Source: Hyperoplus lanceolatus (taxonomy: Eukaryota > Chordata > Actinopteri > Uranoscopiformes > Ammodytidae). From it: a stretch of 64,000 nt of DNA. Below are positions 22,585 to 35,564 of the stretch, one piece after another. The stretch spans positions 23,145,001-23,209,000 of the forward strand of contig CM049396.1 in NCBI GenBank assembly GCA_026929865.2. The letters are read 5' to 3'. How positions within the stretch are numbered: position 1 is the stretch's first letter; the number at the start of each line of letters is the position of its first letter. The notes beneath the pieces were generated by a model, which saw nothing but the letters and a program-made list of their open reading frames with translations, ran no database searches and was not told the DNA's origin. The translations under genes were made by a program, and so were the position numbers.

Positions 22585-25500
22585 TCAGTTGCTGTAGACC
22601 TGTCCCTCAGGCGGCTGTGAGAGCCTGTTGTTCTCTTTGAGCATCATGTGCTGTCTGAGCTCCTGCAGCACCGTGCGGATGTTGTAGGAGGTCTTCCACC
22701 TGGACAGCGACGTCATCGACTTTATGTCCACCTGGAGAGAGAGAGAAGGAGAGAGTGGAGAAGAGGGCAGATTTTAGACAAGTTAGTTCCCTTCATGAAA
22801 CAGGATGTCTTTAATAGCAACAGGGTCAACTTAAGGCCTCCTCATAGCTTTACCAGTTCAGCTAGGAATTTGAAAGCGTTTAGGGTGGAGTTGTAGTGGC
22901 AAGATAAGATACCTTGACATTCCCAGCACAAGCTGCTATCTGTCTGTCTATCTATCTATCTTTCAGCATATTGAAAAATGAGGAGGGAGCGAGTATGTGC
23001 GTGCGCGAGAGACAGAGAGAGAGGTGTGTGTGTGTATTGGGGCGGTCAATCATCGCCGTGTCACGCTCTCGTCACGTTTTTAACATAACAGCAATGTTGC
23101 CAACTCGGCCACTTTGTCATTATATATAGCAACTTTCCAGACCCCCATAGAAACTTAATTAGTCAAACTTCAACCTGTGACAACTACTAGGGCCCTATGA
23201 AATCCGTTTTATTTTTTTCCAAATTCCGTTTTATTTTTTCACAAATTCGGTTTTTTCCGTTTTAATCTCATGACTTCCGTTTTTTACAATTAACACTCAT
23301 TTCGTCATCAGAACGAGTGTCTAATTATTGCGAACAAATAATATTCTAACAATTTAATCAGATATAAGGCTACATTTAAAATACATCACAACATTGCACT
23401 GTTTTTGTGCTTAAAAAAACGAAAAAACAAATTTGTTGGGTATAGGCTATAACAGAAAATAAAGCCATTCATTTTGTGCTTCAAGTGAAACATTAAATAT
23501 TATTTTTACATAAATAATAAAGTCCTTATAAACTTTTCAAGAAGCTGGACTAGAGTGAATATTGGACAGGCTTTATAGGTCCATGGCTTTTACCTGTGGG
23601 ATAGCGCTTCACCTAACAGCTGGCTGCAACACCAACCTACAGTCTATTGTGCGACGGAGAGCTAGTTATCATTAGCATCAGCGTTAGCCGACATCACGGC
23701 AACAGCTGAATAATGTAACACATTACGCAAGTTACACTACATGAAAACAACGGGCTGTAGACGCTAGAGTTATAATTGCGTGTAGGAAACATTGTTGAGA
23801 CTGGAATTTCGTACCACAGCGGCCGTTCCATAATACAACACTCCCTTTAGCAATGGCTGAATATAAGACCTCCCTGTGCTGTGTATCTGCGGGAGCGAGT
23901 GGCAATAATAACTTAAAAACAGTAAACGTTTAACATGATTACGTGCTTTTAGATGCTTTAATCATATGCCGAATTTATAAACAAGTTATGTACATTTCAG
24001 AGTTACGTACATGGATACATTCATAAGTAAACATTGAATAGACAGATTTGTGAAAGGGGTTTGGTGCTGTGTGTTACATTAGCGATCCTGCAGCCAGGCT
24101 CTACTTTTCACGACAGTATAGTTTGGTCTTTAGATGTCGCCAAACCAAAATTCCTCCCTAGTTCTGCTTTAATTTCAACCGTGTTGTTTCGCTTTACCTT
24201 GGAAATTGAATTTCACCAAAATAATGGCGAATTCCGTGACATACCGTGTTAAACAGTAGATTCCGTTTTAATTGCCCGATTCCGTGATTCCGTCCGTGTT
24301 TTCGTTATCGCGGAAATCATAGGGCCCTAAACTACTTTTTACTGAACATTTTGGGGAATGATTATATTGACAAATCCCTGCAAAAGCATTTAACACCCCT
24401 GTCAAGTGATTCACATTACAACCGAGTTCATGAGAGCAGAGTACAGCGAGGGCTGCGCCTCCTCAACACTGACAGCAGTCACTCAGCCAGTCGGACTAGA
24501 TGGCTGCCCCCAGCCACCTGCAGCAGACACACCATGTCAAATGTAATTTATTCTTCTGTTAGCAGAAATAATATATATTTCTTTAAGTTGTCTATGTATT
24601 ACTTATTTATTACTGGGGGACATGAATAAAATGCGCTGCAGGTGGATTTAAAGTGTACTCCCAAATGTTCTGCTTGTGCCTCAGCAGTGCTCCTGATAAA
24701 ATGTGCCTGGAGCCCTGAGAATTGAAGAACTTTAGTTTAATTAATTATCCAAAAAAAACAATGACACACTTGAAATGAAGGAATTGACTTACCCCTAGTC
24801 TCTACCAAAAGCGTTACGGAGGCGTTTTTTTAAGCGTGCGAAAAACGCTGTGACGTTAATCTATGCCGTTGTCTCCACCAGCCTCGTGAGGCGAGAGCTT
24901 CATCTGCTCGCACACGCATGTAAACGCGACCTGAAGCGGGAGGTTTTCTGCTTCAATCCAATTCTTTGGACTATACGTGAGTAAACGCCAGGTTGATGAC
25001 CAATAAAAAAAAAGGTACTATAAACATATTTATCTACATTTTGCAACCTAGTATTCATTCATTCAGACCTCGTCAGTTTAGGCAAACTACAGATCTAGAT
25101 TTATTTTATTATCTGACCTTTCTGATGCCATGTTTTCTCCTTTATTGCGGTTCATTGCTAGCCTGGAAATCCAGACCCTGATATCTTGAACGATAGAGGG
25201 TCTGGCCACGATCAATAGTAATTTCCAACTCAAGGGGCGGCTCCTACTCGTGCATTTCAAATGCCACTGCACGCAGTTGGATAGCACTACAACCAATCAG
25301 AGCGATGCACAAGGCGACGTAAGCCCCTTTCGTTTAGCGAACAGCTGTTAAACTGTTAAATTAAACGTTTGCCGTTGTCGGTCGGCAAAATAGAACATTC
25401 CACTTACTTGCTAATGAAAGATTTGAGTGCCGTCTTCCAAATCGTTAAGGGTAGAGGCCAAAGCAGTCTCAAACTCACACAACATATCCGCAGCCATCTT

Positions 25501-27849
25501 TGATGTTTACTATCACGGCTTCAACGTCGCATGCACGTCACTGTCGTCATCCGGTTACGTACCATATAAAGGGCTCTGGCGCGCCCATATTAGATAGAAC
25601 CAATTGAAACCATAGCCAGATTTCTGGTTTTCTTGATAAAGCTTCAACGGAGCGTGTCCAGACCAACACGCGCAACAAATTTAATTTGTCAGCGCCTAGT
25701 GGCAGGTCTGGGAATGCCAGGCTACTTCATTGCATCAGTGTTGATAGAAAAGTTGATAAGGAATACTCACACAAGGGAAACTGCTCAGAGCACAGAAAGT
25801 TTGGCTCCTGCTTTGTTTTTCGATGCTTTGAAACACACTGAAAAGACGGGTCAGTCGCTTCAGTGGTGCGTTCATGCGCGCGTACATTTCAAAGGACACG
25901 CAAGATGATTTTGGTGGAGACTAGGAGTTAGTGAGTCGATCAGACAGGCATTGTGAATCCATGGTGAAATGTGAGTACTCACCAAACCGTTTGAGTTGTG
26001 TACACAGTTGAGGTTGATCTTGTTGACAAAGCGGACTTGAGGGGGATGGTCCGGGTATCTGGGTCCACATTCTATCTTCAGACTGTATATCCTGCTCTCA
26101 TACACAGTCTGCATTCAAGAAAGGAGGACAGGTTAGCGCCAACAGTGAGAGGCAAGGCAATGGAAATGTGTATGGCGGCCACTAAATGACTTAAACCTAA
26201 TGAAGAATTTAAATTAATTTGTTGCCATAAATGAATCCCATTTGTTCATTTAGCTAGAAAGTTTATTTTTGCCACTGGAACAGCGGCGGACAACACAATG
26301 TTCAGTCTCACTGTCTCCTAACATGCTTGTTCCGAAGTTTTTGACCAGACCCTCACAACATCTCCTGTTTATCACAATGCAATATACGTTATGAGTTGGT
26401 AAGGGCCAGATGATTCATGCATGTTTAAAATAGCTTAATTAAAGACCAGGGCTCAGCCAGCGATGACTGATGTTCCATTGTATTACTGAAAGCATTAGTG
26501 GTGGTAGTGTTTAGGTGAAGAGATGCATAACATCCTTACAAAGTGAAGTAGCCGCTCTGTCTGATTTCAGCTGCTTGATGTACATCATTCTGAGTATTGT
26601 AGGAGTGAACGTTTACAAAAGGTTCTAAACAGATGCACAACGGTAAATCATCATTGTAGACCTTTCAAAAAAAGTTTGGACCGTACTATAGGCTATGCAC
26701 GGATGACAAACAGACCGCTATCTTTTTAATTTGTTTGTAAAAATTATCTGAGCTAGCGTGCTGAGCTCAGGCTTGAGAGTCAGGCATTCATTTATTTACA
26801 GTATTTCTACTCTGTCAAGAGCAGATTAAAGGGAATCCATTTAAAATACACACACACACACAAATTCTGCAGACTAACTTTTAACCATTTCTAAATAGTT
26901 TTCTATTTTTGATTAGAAGAAATGTGTCTCCAAAACAGATTCAAACCATTTTAAAACGTTATTAAAGGTCAAAACAAAAATTAACTGTTTTGGTTTAATG
27001 ATTTGTCCTTCTGATTTACTAACTGGTTATACCTGTACACGCCTATTCACAACATCAGTGATCGTAGCACATTCTTCAGTCAGTTTGACAGGAAACACCA
27101 GTGCTGGGTCTGTGTGAAGAGTGAAGCTGGTTTGGAGCATTTGAATGCATTGAAAATAAGATGCTGCTGGTCCTTTCAAACAGCTACAGTGCTCTAGTAG
27201 TCACCCTACACCCACACTAACTTCCTGCCTCTGCATCCAGTCTACTAACATCTAAATGTATTCCTTTACCACTGTGCCACTTTGAATCTTACTACTAATG
27301 TTGATACTAATAAACTGGAAGCCTCCACTGGCCCCTTGCTTCAGGAGGTGGCTGAACCAAATAATTTCCTTTTGCTAGGGATGGAACAGATTAGCTTTAA
27401 CAAACGGAATTCAAAAGGACAGTATCAGAAAAAGACAGTCCATTTTTTAACAGTGTTGGAAGATACTTAACAGCTTCATGACATGTGCTCTGCTGATGTT
27501 TGTATTATTTAATTTTTATTTTACTCTGTATCAAATGCTTTATCCTTAATACTACTGACTGATGTTTAGGCAATCCACCTTCAAACTATGTTTTAGTTTT
27601 GTCTTCTGTTGTTGTTTTAAGTGCATTGTGTGTATGTGTCTTTGTTTTATTGTAAAAAGAAAATAAAAATAAACTTAATAAAACATGCTCTCATCACCTT
27701 GGCAGGGCCGAAGATGACTCCGTTCCAGTGACTGAGCGTCATGTCGTCATTATCACACAGGCCCCAGCTCACCATGCCGTCTCCTCCGCCCTTCTGACCC
27801 TCCTCCAACTCCTCTAGAAGACGGAAGTTACGGGGAACCACCACGCCTT

Positions 27850-27935
<86 letters not shown>

Positions 27936-28988
27936 GAAGATAATTCAATGATGATGACACACTGAGACAAAATACAGTCATATCATACTCATCACACAAC
28001 GTTGCTGTCTACAAAGCTAAGCTAACCTAAAGGAAGATACCTTAAGAACATGGAAAATATATTTTCAATTGAGCAATATCCGTTAGTGGTTCCTAATCTT
28101 CCTAAACATATATGAACATATAATCCTCTTTCAACCTCCTCACCACACTAAAATTACCAATTTTTAAAACTGTTGTATTTATTTATAAATATCTGGCTAT
28201 GTGATGTGTGTGAATGCATTGTTGAAACCTATCTTATAGCTCTTCTTATAACCTGTTACTGGACTAATTAAAACCCTCAGGTGTAACCTATCGGAAGATA
28301 TCCTGTCGTGTATGATTGCTTTTAAGCATTCTTGTTCAAAATTGGTACAAAAGTGCACAGAAAACATCTGAATATGTTATTTTATCATCACTGACAAAAT
28401 GTTTACTAGTTAGTCCATCCTTGCAAAGATGTACCAAGTAGCTTCGCAGTAGTAGTACCTATTTAACAATTTCATGTAAAAACAACCCGTTTAGGAAAGA
28501 CTTTCATATTTAATAGGCAACTAGGACTGTGTTGTGTAGCGGCCAAACACCGCGTTGACTCAATACCTTTGGTTGAGTACTCTTGGAGCATTTCTTCCGG
28601 AATGCCATGCGCAGAGCAGCCAGCTAACTTCACAACACAATGCATCTAATCAGCGAGCCAGACACGGCCATCAATAGGTATAGACAAATATGAAGATTAC
28701 ATTCTAATGGAGCCTTTTGTCCGGGCGGCAAACTTCGTAATGCTTCATCAAGGCAGTTGCCTGAGTGTTGTTCAAAGACTGTCGGCAAGCTTAGCTAGCG
28801 AATGAGCTAGGTAGCAGCGTATATGACAATCGTTTCCTTTCAAGGAGCCGTTAACTAGAGTCAAAACTCCCTGGTGTTGTTTAACTATCATGCAGCTAAA
28901 GTGACATGTTGGAAAGTGTTTATATGTAGCCAAAACAACGAAAAAAACCTGTCGTTGAAATCGTCTTACCTGATCCGGCGGACGCCAT
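22585..28988 (-). CDS. ube2v1: Ubiquitin-conjugating enzyme E2 variant, ube2v1-like
   Basis: Catalytically inactive E2 variant (UEV) that pairs with UBE2N/Ubc13 to build K63-linked ubiquitin chains in NF-kB signalling and DNA damage tolerance. Four coding exons on the minus strand: 28988-28970, 27846-27698, 26108-25983 and 22731-22585. All junctions are GT-AG and in phase, giving 146 aa (human UBE2V1 147). The protein starts [20 protein letters not shown], contains [14 protein letters not shown] and ends [11 protein letters not shown], all hallmarks of the UEV family. The HPN motif and catalytic Cys of active E2s are absent, as expected. It is unusually diverged for this family: [13 protein letters not shown] and [17 protein letters not shown] differ from the almost invariant vertebrate sequence. 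It could therefore be a third fish paralogue rather than strict ube2v1. Intron 1 ends in a (TG)n tract at the acceptor; intron 3 holds two transposons. Confidence 0.9.
23189..24328. mobile_element. hAT-like non-autonomous element in ube2v1 intron 3
   Basis: The ends AGGGCCCTATGAAATCCG and the inverted match CATAGGGCCCT enclose 1.14 kb. The flanks CAACTACT (left) and AAACTACT (right) agree at seven of eight positions, fitting an 8-bp hAT-type duplication. The interior carries subterminal repeats of the word ATTCCGTTTTA on both sides and no transposase frame. Confidence 0.7.
25159..25725 (-). mobile_element. MITE copy 1 with 8-bp TSD and a helicase-like 5' ORF remnant
   Basis: The ends TAGCCTGGAAATCCAGACC and GGTCTGGGAATGCCAGGCTA are flanked by a perfect 8-bp duplication TTCATTGC (25151-25158 and 25726-25733). 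On the minus strand an ATG near 25499 opens a frame reading [20 protein letters not shown] and GTQIFH, then a stop. The second copy (39788-40331) is inverted relative to this one and preserves the same frame plus a Walker A-like segment. It lies in ube2v1 intron 3. Confidence 0.75.
27852..27932. repeat. (CA)n microsatellite abutting ube2v1 exon 2
   Basis: About 40 CA units. On the minus strand this is (TG)n, reaching to within six bases of the splice acceptor of ube2v1 exon 2. Confidence 0.95.
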
Positions 28989-30299
28989 CTTTGTCTATGC
29001 TTTACGGAAGCGCGCACGCAGTGTTCACTGACGCGTGTACGCCGTCCGACAAAAAGGTTCTGAAATAAAAAATCTTAACTTTTTCTTTTTTCCAACACGT
29101 AATATTTTTATTTCCGTATGACTACTCACTGATATAAAGTTATGCCCTCAAGATGAACCCTATGCACGCGCTCTCACTCACTGTGACGTATAGGAAACAA
29201 TATTGGCCTGGCATTTGGGCATTTCTTGGAGATTATTTTAAATAACAGTGGGGTAAAAGTATTTTTTTACAGTCTATGGGTAAAATGCAAATAGTATAAA
29301 TTGAAATGACCTTTGATTTTAACTTGGCGCTGCACTTTCCTACGTTATGAGCAAAGACAGCACTGACAGCCCAGAGCTGGGGTATGCACATAGGGTATGC
29401 AGTCAAGGCCTATATGAAGCACGTGTTCGCCATCTACTGGACAATACGGATTGATTCAGGTGGATTTTACAATAGTTAGCGTAATTGCTAACACTGAAAA
29501 ACGTTTCACTTGGTGTGAACATGTCTTGAGTTGACATTGACCAGACCTAAAAAAAAGAAAGAGAAAAAGTAAGTTGACCTATCCTTTAACTAAAACCTCG
29601 AAGAAATAGCCTACAGCCAAAAACATGGACCAATTTCTCATTCGACTTGAACATGCGGCCATGTGGTAATATATTATTTACTATCTATGGGTAATATACA
29701 ATAATAAGTTTAGCTTTATGACCTTTCGCTTTCAAATTTTTTCTACTAACCTACTTTTTCCACCTTTAAAACCATTGAAAGAATGCTTCTATTTCAGAAC
29801 TACCGCCAGGCAGTAGTTGTAGTTTTACATTCTATTTTACATTTTTGCCCTTCAAACATTTACCTGCTTCAGTGGACATACTCTCACCTGAACAAAGCAG
29901 GCAGCACTATGAGTATCATGATATTGATTACTCCAGTACCTTTAAAACAATCCAGACTACACTATTGAGTAAGAGAGGCTCCAAAAGATGCAGGTAGGTG
30001 CCTCCACAATCTCCTGCATTATTGATTACCTGTTGGACAAATGTAATAACGTAGTGTTTGTAAATTATTAGCACATAATTCCACATAATTTTTTAGAACG
30101 GACCTGAGGGAGCATATGTCTAAATAAAGAAATTTTCTTTTGAAAAACACAATTGACAAACGGTTCCAAAAAGTACAAAGTTCATCTTGTTTTATTTTAT
30201 CTGCCTCACAAGAGTAAACTTCTTTCTATTTTATTACAAGTCATTTATGAAACAAGACATTTATGATGTCATGATGTTGCTTTACATACAGCTTTGTAA
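28989..30299. other. Region between ube2v1 start and tp53rk 3' end
   Basis: This holds the ube2v1 5' flank (minus strand, moderately CpG-containing near 28990-29050). The rest is AT-rich sequence without recognisable exons. I see no TATA box that I would defend. Confidence 0.4.
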
Positions 30300-30305
30300 T
30301 TTATT
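30300..30305 (-). terminator. Candidate tp53rk poly(A) signal
   Basis: AATAAA on the minus strand, about 390 bases 3' of the tp53rk stop codon. Using it would place the MITE-like repeat at 30340-30656 in the 3' UTR. Other T-rich candidates lie near 30194. Confidence 0.35.
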
Positions 30306-30339
30306 ATAACATGTTTTAGACTATCTAGCCTCATTTTCT

Positions 30340-30656
30340 CTGAGCAGTTCGGTTTGGCACGGTAACCCTAGATCTGGCTTTTGTTTCCACTGCTGGCATT
30401 ACCCATACTTGGTAGGCGGGGTTTATGACGTACGGCGATAGCCACGGTCAGAGTATATACACACGACTACACATGGCGGTTTATCTCTCGCACGGAAAGG
30501 ATGATTCTGTCGACCAATCAACGAACTGAAGTGTGTAGCTCCACCCTCTCGGAACGACTTGGTACCCCAACCAAAAGGTGACAGTTCACTTCTTTTGGTA
30601 CCCTTCCTTAAACCGAACTGAACCGAGCCGCTCAGTGGAAACGAGGCCTTACAATA
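30340..30656. repeat. MITE-like repeat in tp53rk 3' region
   Basis: The outer sequence carries TTCGGTTTGGCACGGTA on the left and, on the opposite strand at the right, GTTTCCACTGAGCGGCTCGG with CGGTTCAGTTCGG. These make a loose inverted repeat of a type seen in fish MITEs. No certain duplication was identified. Confidence 0.4.
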
Positions 30657-30694
30657 AGAGAGGCTTGTCCCTGTGTACAAAGCACGGCTCCTCC

Positions 30695-33348
30695 TCATCC
30701 CACCATGGACCTCTTCCTGCCTCTCAGCCGAACCTCGTCCAGCTTCTTAATGACGGCCGGTGACTTCTTGGACGATGCGGCGTAGCTCTTGATTAGCTGG
30801 TCGAACAGAGCCTCTGTGTTGGTATGGGTGCTGAGGAAGGCTTTCTCCAGCACGTACAGGTCCACACCCTTATCCTCGGGCAGAGCAGAGATGTAGCTCA
30901 GGCCAAAGTCAATTAGAACCAGGTCTAGCTCTTCCTCCTCCTCCTCCTTTGGCCCAGGCCTCAGCAGCATGTTGGAGGTGGTCAGGTCTCCATGGATGAC
31001 GTCATCGTCGTGCATCTTGGCGAGGATCTGACCAATCCGCTCAGCCAGCCCGTCGAGCCCCGCCCCCTTCTTCTTACAGGACGTATCAGACTGCTGCTGC
31101 TGCTGCTGACTGGATGCAATGTGGTCACGCACAGTCACAGAACTCACAATTTCCTCCAGGAAGATACAGTGAGATGTGTAGTCCACGAAATAGACCACAG
31201 GGGCAGGGATGCCTGAGTGAGGAGAAGAGGAGGAGATGAAGGAGAGTCACTGTTTTGTTGAGACACTGCAAGTGAACTTGGTAACAACAATTGTAGCAAT
31301 ATCTCACTTTGATGTGTACATTTGCATCCCTTTTAAAAAACAAAATCCAGATGTTGGATAAAGCCAGAGTTAAAATATTGATTTCACTTTAATATCATCC
31401 AAAGTTTATACAGAACAGGTTTTGGAAACGGCCTTTTTTTATAATATCAAAAATACTTTAGTACAGGTAGGCTGCAAAGTATAACAGAGCCTACATTTTC
31501 AGCTTTTTTTAAGGATAAATGATATCATACATTAGGCAATTAACAACATATGAACAAATCCTTCTGTAATACCCTTCAGAATATTGCCAAGAATGATTAG
31601 TTCTGGATTGTCAACACTGAGGAGGAGGATCACTATTCACACTATTCATCAATAATGGACTAATCAGCAATGACAGATGACTTGAATGAATTGGTCACAC
31701 ATGTTCGCTCTTGTGTTAGACCGAGCCAGTGACTTGTCATTTTCTGCTACCTATCAGATTTTGCTCCCTAGTGGTTTTGCGCATGCGCATTCCGAAAATA
31801 AAAATCCTGCGTGAGCAGCATGGACATATAAAGAAATGGACACCGTATTGAAACATGGCGCCCATTCATTCCTATGAAAGCTGCTCATAGGCGCAGAGAA
31901 GCAACAAGGAAGTATAATCCGGAAATTCCATACGGCCCAAAGCATGACGTAGCGGCATTACGGACCTATCAAGAAAGAGGGCGGCAAGCGTAGCGGACTG
32001 GAGGCGGGTGTCTCGTTCTGTAGCATCTAGCCTGGCGAAAACAAACTGAAAGCCGTTAAAAGCCGTTGGGCTAATAAAACGCTTGAGGTGGCGTTTTGAA
32101 ATGAGAAAACATACATTTTAATAGTATATGGTCTAAGTATGAGCCTATGATTGATAGCCAGAAAAAATGTGCAGAGACACAATCTTGTTCGCCGCTTGTA
32201 CTGTGTGGACAGGGACATCTGCCTACGGGCCGCATGAAAATAAGCTCCACCCCTTACCATGCAATACCAATGGGTTGGCCACATGTCCATGCTGGCTGCT
32301 CGGAGAAGGCAGCATCCTGGGGGCCTGGTGAGCAGCCGTCAGATTCTGCTACCTTTTTGGCTGATGGTATTTTCTTTAAAAAAATGTTTTAACTGCGCAA
32401 TTATGCTACACATGTTTAAATTGCGCCTTTTGACCTGTGAGCATGTACAAATGTGCATGTAGATACTAGCTTTGCTGCTGAATATAGAAATAAAATTATA
32501 GGCTAGGCTAGTGTTAACTTTACCGGACTCAGAGTGGAGAAAGTTTTCGCCGGTGGGGGGAGGGGGGTGTACATGGGTAGTGGTGTAAAATAACGTGATT
32601 CTGTAGTGGGAGCATTATTTGATAAAGACAATGGGTCTCACATTATACCCTACTAAATCTATAATAACGTTATGAAGGAGCATCAAAATATGCTCCCCAA
32701 GCTTTCAGTGTAGGCTACAAGGGGTGAGTAGTGGTGTAAGTAACGTGATTCTGTAGGCGTGGGAGCATTATTTGATAAAGACAATGGGTCTCACAAAGCT
32801 TACTGTACCCCTGAAATATTCAATAAACACGTTATAAAGCAGCATCAAAATATGCTCCCAATATTCCTACAGTGTACATTGGATGAGTAGTGGTGTAAAA
32901 TAACGTGATTCGTACTGGGAGCATCGTTTGATAGAGTTAATGGGTATACAGATCAAGTACGCTACCAATGACGTAAGGTAGCATTTTCTGATAGCAAAAT
33001 CTGACGAGGGAGCAGAAAATGTCAGAACACCGGAGTTGGGTGAATGTAGCTGCTTTTATTGGATGTCTTTAATTTCCTCAGTAGGCTACTGTGCTGTGTA
33101 GGCTATTCACTAGCTATTCACTGACCTGCTCTGCGGCAGCGCAGTATGGAGCGCACCTCCTGCACGGTCCGGCGGTGCGTCAGTTTCTCGTCCAGCAGCG
33201 CGTGTCTGTAACGTTTCCTGAACCTTTCTTTAACTATAGTCGGCTTTCCCAGGAACTCAGTCCGGTAAACCCGGGCCTCTGCTCCCTGCTTTATTAACTG
33301 TGCCTTACTGAGGAACTCGGGTACCGCCATGCTTCTCTCCTGTGCCAT
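30695..33348 (-). CDS. tp53rk: TP53-regulating kinase / Bud32 (PRPK)
   Basis: Small atypical Ser/Thr kinase/ATPase of the KEOPS complex, which supports t6A modification of tRNA; the mammalian protein was also named for phosphorylating p53. Two exons on the minus strand: 33348-33126 and 31212-30695, with GT-AG sites in phase 1, giving 246 aa (human 253). The N terminus has the nucleotide-binding segment [12 protein letters not shown] (18-29) with the ATP-binding Lys of IVKERF at 40. The Bud32 catalytic loop HGDLTTSN lies at 148-155 and DFG at 176-178. The family signature [11 protein letters not shown] forms the C terminus. Local oddities are a run of six Gln at 110-115 and six Glu at 164-169, both in loops. 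The start is the first ATG, matching family length. It is divergent from slc2a10. The intron (31213-33125) is largely filled by a repeat element. Confidence 0.95.
31739..33021. mobile_element. Composite element in the tp53rk intron
   Basis: CATTTTCTGCTACC at the left is matched in inverted form by AGCAGAAAATG at the right, with further shared words CAGATTTTGCT. Within it are three imperfect tandem units of about 150-160 bp, each starting near GTAGTGGTGTAA (32577, 32728, 32887) and carrying GGGAGCAT and CATCAAAATATGCTCC words. No coding frame was recognised. The right end lies about 105 bases from the tp53rk exon 1 donor. Confidence 0.5.
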
Positions 33349-34974
33349 GTTTACTTCCGCATGGTCTTCCTCTACTGTGCGCTCCTCTAAGCTTCCTCTG
33401 CACGGTCAGGCTGCCACCTAACGGCCAGTCACGCCCACAGGGGAAATGTCACCCAGCTGGAGAAAAAACTCAAAGTTACTCGTTTAACTATTCCCACGTC
33501 TAAGACAAACATATTAAAACTAAATATCCAAACGAATAGTTGATTTTTTTTTTTGCATAAAATGTCTTATTTTCATTTTGGGAGGGGCAGTTAGAATAGA
33601 ATAGAAAAGAATAGCATAGCATAGAACAGGGTATAATAGAATAGATCCTTATTGTCAACGGGGTGGAAATTTGTCTTTGGATCACCAACCTAACCAGACA
33701 TAAACAATGCATTCAAACGGTTTAAGACAACAAGATGTAACAAACACTACATGTCAACAAACAAGTTAAGCAGACATACAACATTAAGAACAGATAGAAC
33801 AAACATACAACAATAACAAGTCAGCCTGAGGCTTGCATCTCATCGGTCACTTGAGTTCATAGGCTAATAGTGATTGCACTTGGAACAAATTTTTTTTTTT
33901 TTAATATATTCTAGTTGCCAGGGGGGCTATATAGCGCCTCCTAGAGGGCAAAGTTGAAATTGGCTAAATAGAGGATGTGAGCTGTCTGAAAGGATGCTCC
34001 AAGCTTTTCTCCTCGTCCTGCTATGGGTTAGGCTACATGGAACTGCAATCAAGCACTAAATATAGCTGCCATATAGCCTCATGGATTGAGTCAATAGCAT
34101 AAGCATCACTCTGCGTCTGATCACGTTTTTAGGAATAAGCCAGTTTATTCAGCACTGTGAAATTCAATTTTGCATTTACAGGAACAGAAGGAATTCCTTT
34201 ATATTTTCAATGTTTGTAATTAAATACATGAATTATATACAATAAAATGCCTTTTCGAAGCTATACTGAGTGACTTCTGCAGACAAATGTCAAAGATTTA
34301 GGACAGAGTGGTTGAGAATATTATATACCAGAGGGCAGTGAAATTAATTTGTTATATTATCAGCAGTGAATGTTTTCTCATATTAACAACAATTACAAGG
34401 TTTTCGCTTACATGTACCCACAGTTGTAAATACCACTTTGAGTTTTTTCCTCTAATTGTTCCCTATGTGTTTTGCTGGGGTTTTTTTTTTAGCCAAAAAA
34501 AAAACATTTTTAGCCTAATTATAGCTTAGTCTATGCCTACATAGCATAGTACAACATTAAAAAAACATAACATTCCATATTTTTAGCAGTGACTTCATAT
34601 CCCATGCTACGCCTTTGTAACACATAGGACATCATGTAGCCAAGATGTTTTTTTTGTCACAACACCATGCATGAAATGGTTACGTGGCCTCGCCTTAAGT
34701 GAACGTGCTCTGCTGAGACATTCCCTCACTGCATTGCTGTCCATTATGAAACACATCCAGTTCTATGCCTTTAAATGAATTGATCCGATCGTAAAGCCAG
34801 TTTGTGCTGGTTTGAACTGTGTCGGGCCTGCCTGTCTGTCCTCCCTGGAGACGGCTGGACAGCTGTCGACCTCTGGCGTCCAAACTTCGCCACAGAAGTT
34901 TTTCTCCTGCAACTTGACACTACTGTCTGCTGCCTGCCACGTAGCCTAGGCTTCCTGGAGTTCCACATAGTTTA
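33349..34974. other. Divergent intergenic region, tp53rk to slc2a10
   Basis: This is presumably the tp53rk promoter side, followed by repeat sequence. From about 33590 to 33840 a minus-strand LINE 3' tail is visible: the complement reads AATTTCCACCCCGTTGACAA then TATTCTATTC repeats. Nothing else is assignable. Confidence 0.45.
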
Positions 34975-35256
34975 ACCACGGGAATGTCTGAAGAACCAGT
35001 TCTACTCCAAGTGAGCTCAGTTCTCTCCCCGGATATCTTATCAATTAAATCATGAAGTTTGCAGCCGATTAGAGTGGCAGAGCGGGCACTGTCTGTTCCT
35101 CAGCCAGCGGTGGAGCAAACCGCTGCATCAGGTAGCGTTGAACATCAGTGGACGGACTCCCGGTGTGAGGAGGCGAATAACGGCTCGGCTTTCCGGGACA
35201 AGGAGCTTTGACTGGAAACTGTAACGGGCCACGAAGGAGGAGGCTGTGGAGAAGAT
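34975..35256 (+). promoter_or_regulatory. slc2a10: Candidate slc2a10 promoter / 5' non-coding exon
   Basis: This is a locally GC-richer stretch upstream of slc2a10 with a possible splice donor at GATG|GTAACT near 35254. The coding start exon has its own acceptor (TTTATTTCAG before 36447), so at least one upstream non-coding exon must exist, and this is the best candidate I see. The exact ends are not supported. Confidence 0.25.
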
Positions 35257-35503
35257 GGTAACTGCTAAGGCAAAAGGTTTGTTTCTATGAAACTAAGAAG
35301 AAGAAAACGGGCGACATAGACCCAGTGGTTCATTTAGGATAGGCTATTCAAGCACTATAGGCTAGCCTAATAGGCCTACTATAATTCACTTGTAGGCTTG
35401 TTTTCATGCTTGACCAGCAACAACATAAAACTGCTATGTTGTCAACACTTCAAAATAATAATACAATGCCCATATTATGGGAATTGTATTATATATATGT
35501 ATA

Positions 35504-35505
<2 letters not shown>

Positions 35506-35562
<57 letters not shown>
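35506..35562. repeat. (TTA)n microsatellite
   Basis: About 19 tandem ATT/TTA units in the slc2a10 5' region. Confidence 0.95.
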
Positions 35563-35564
<2 letters not shown>

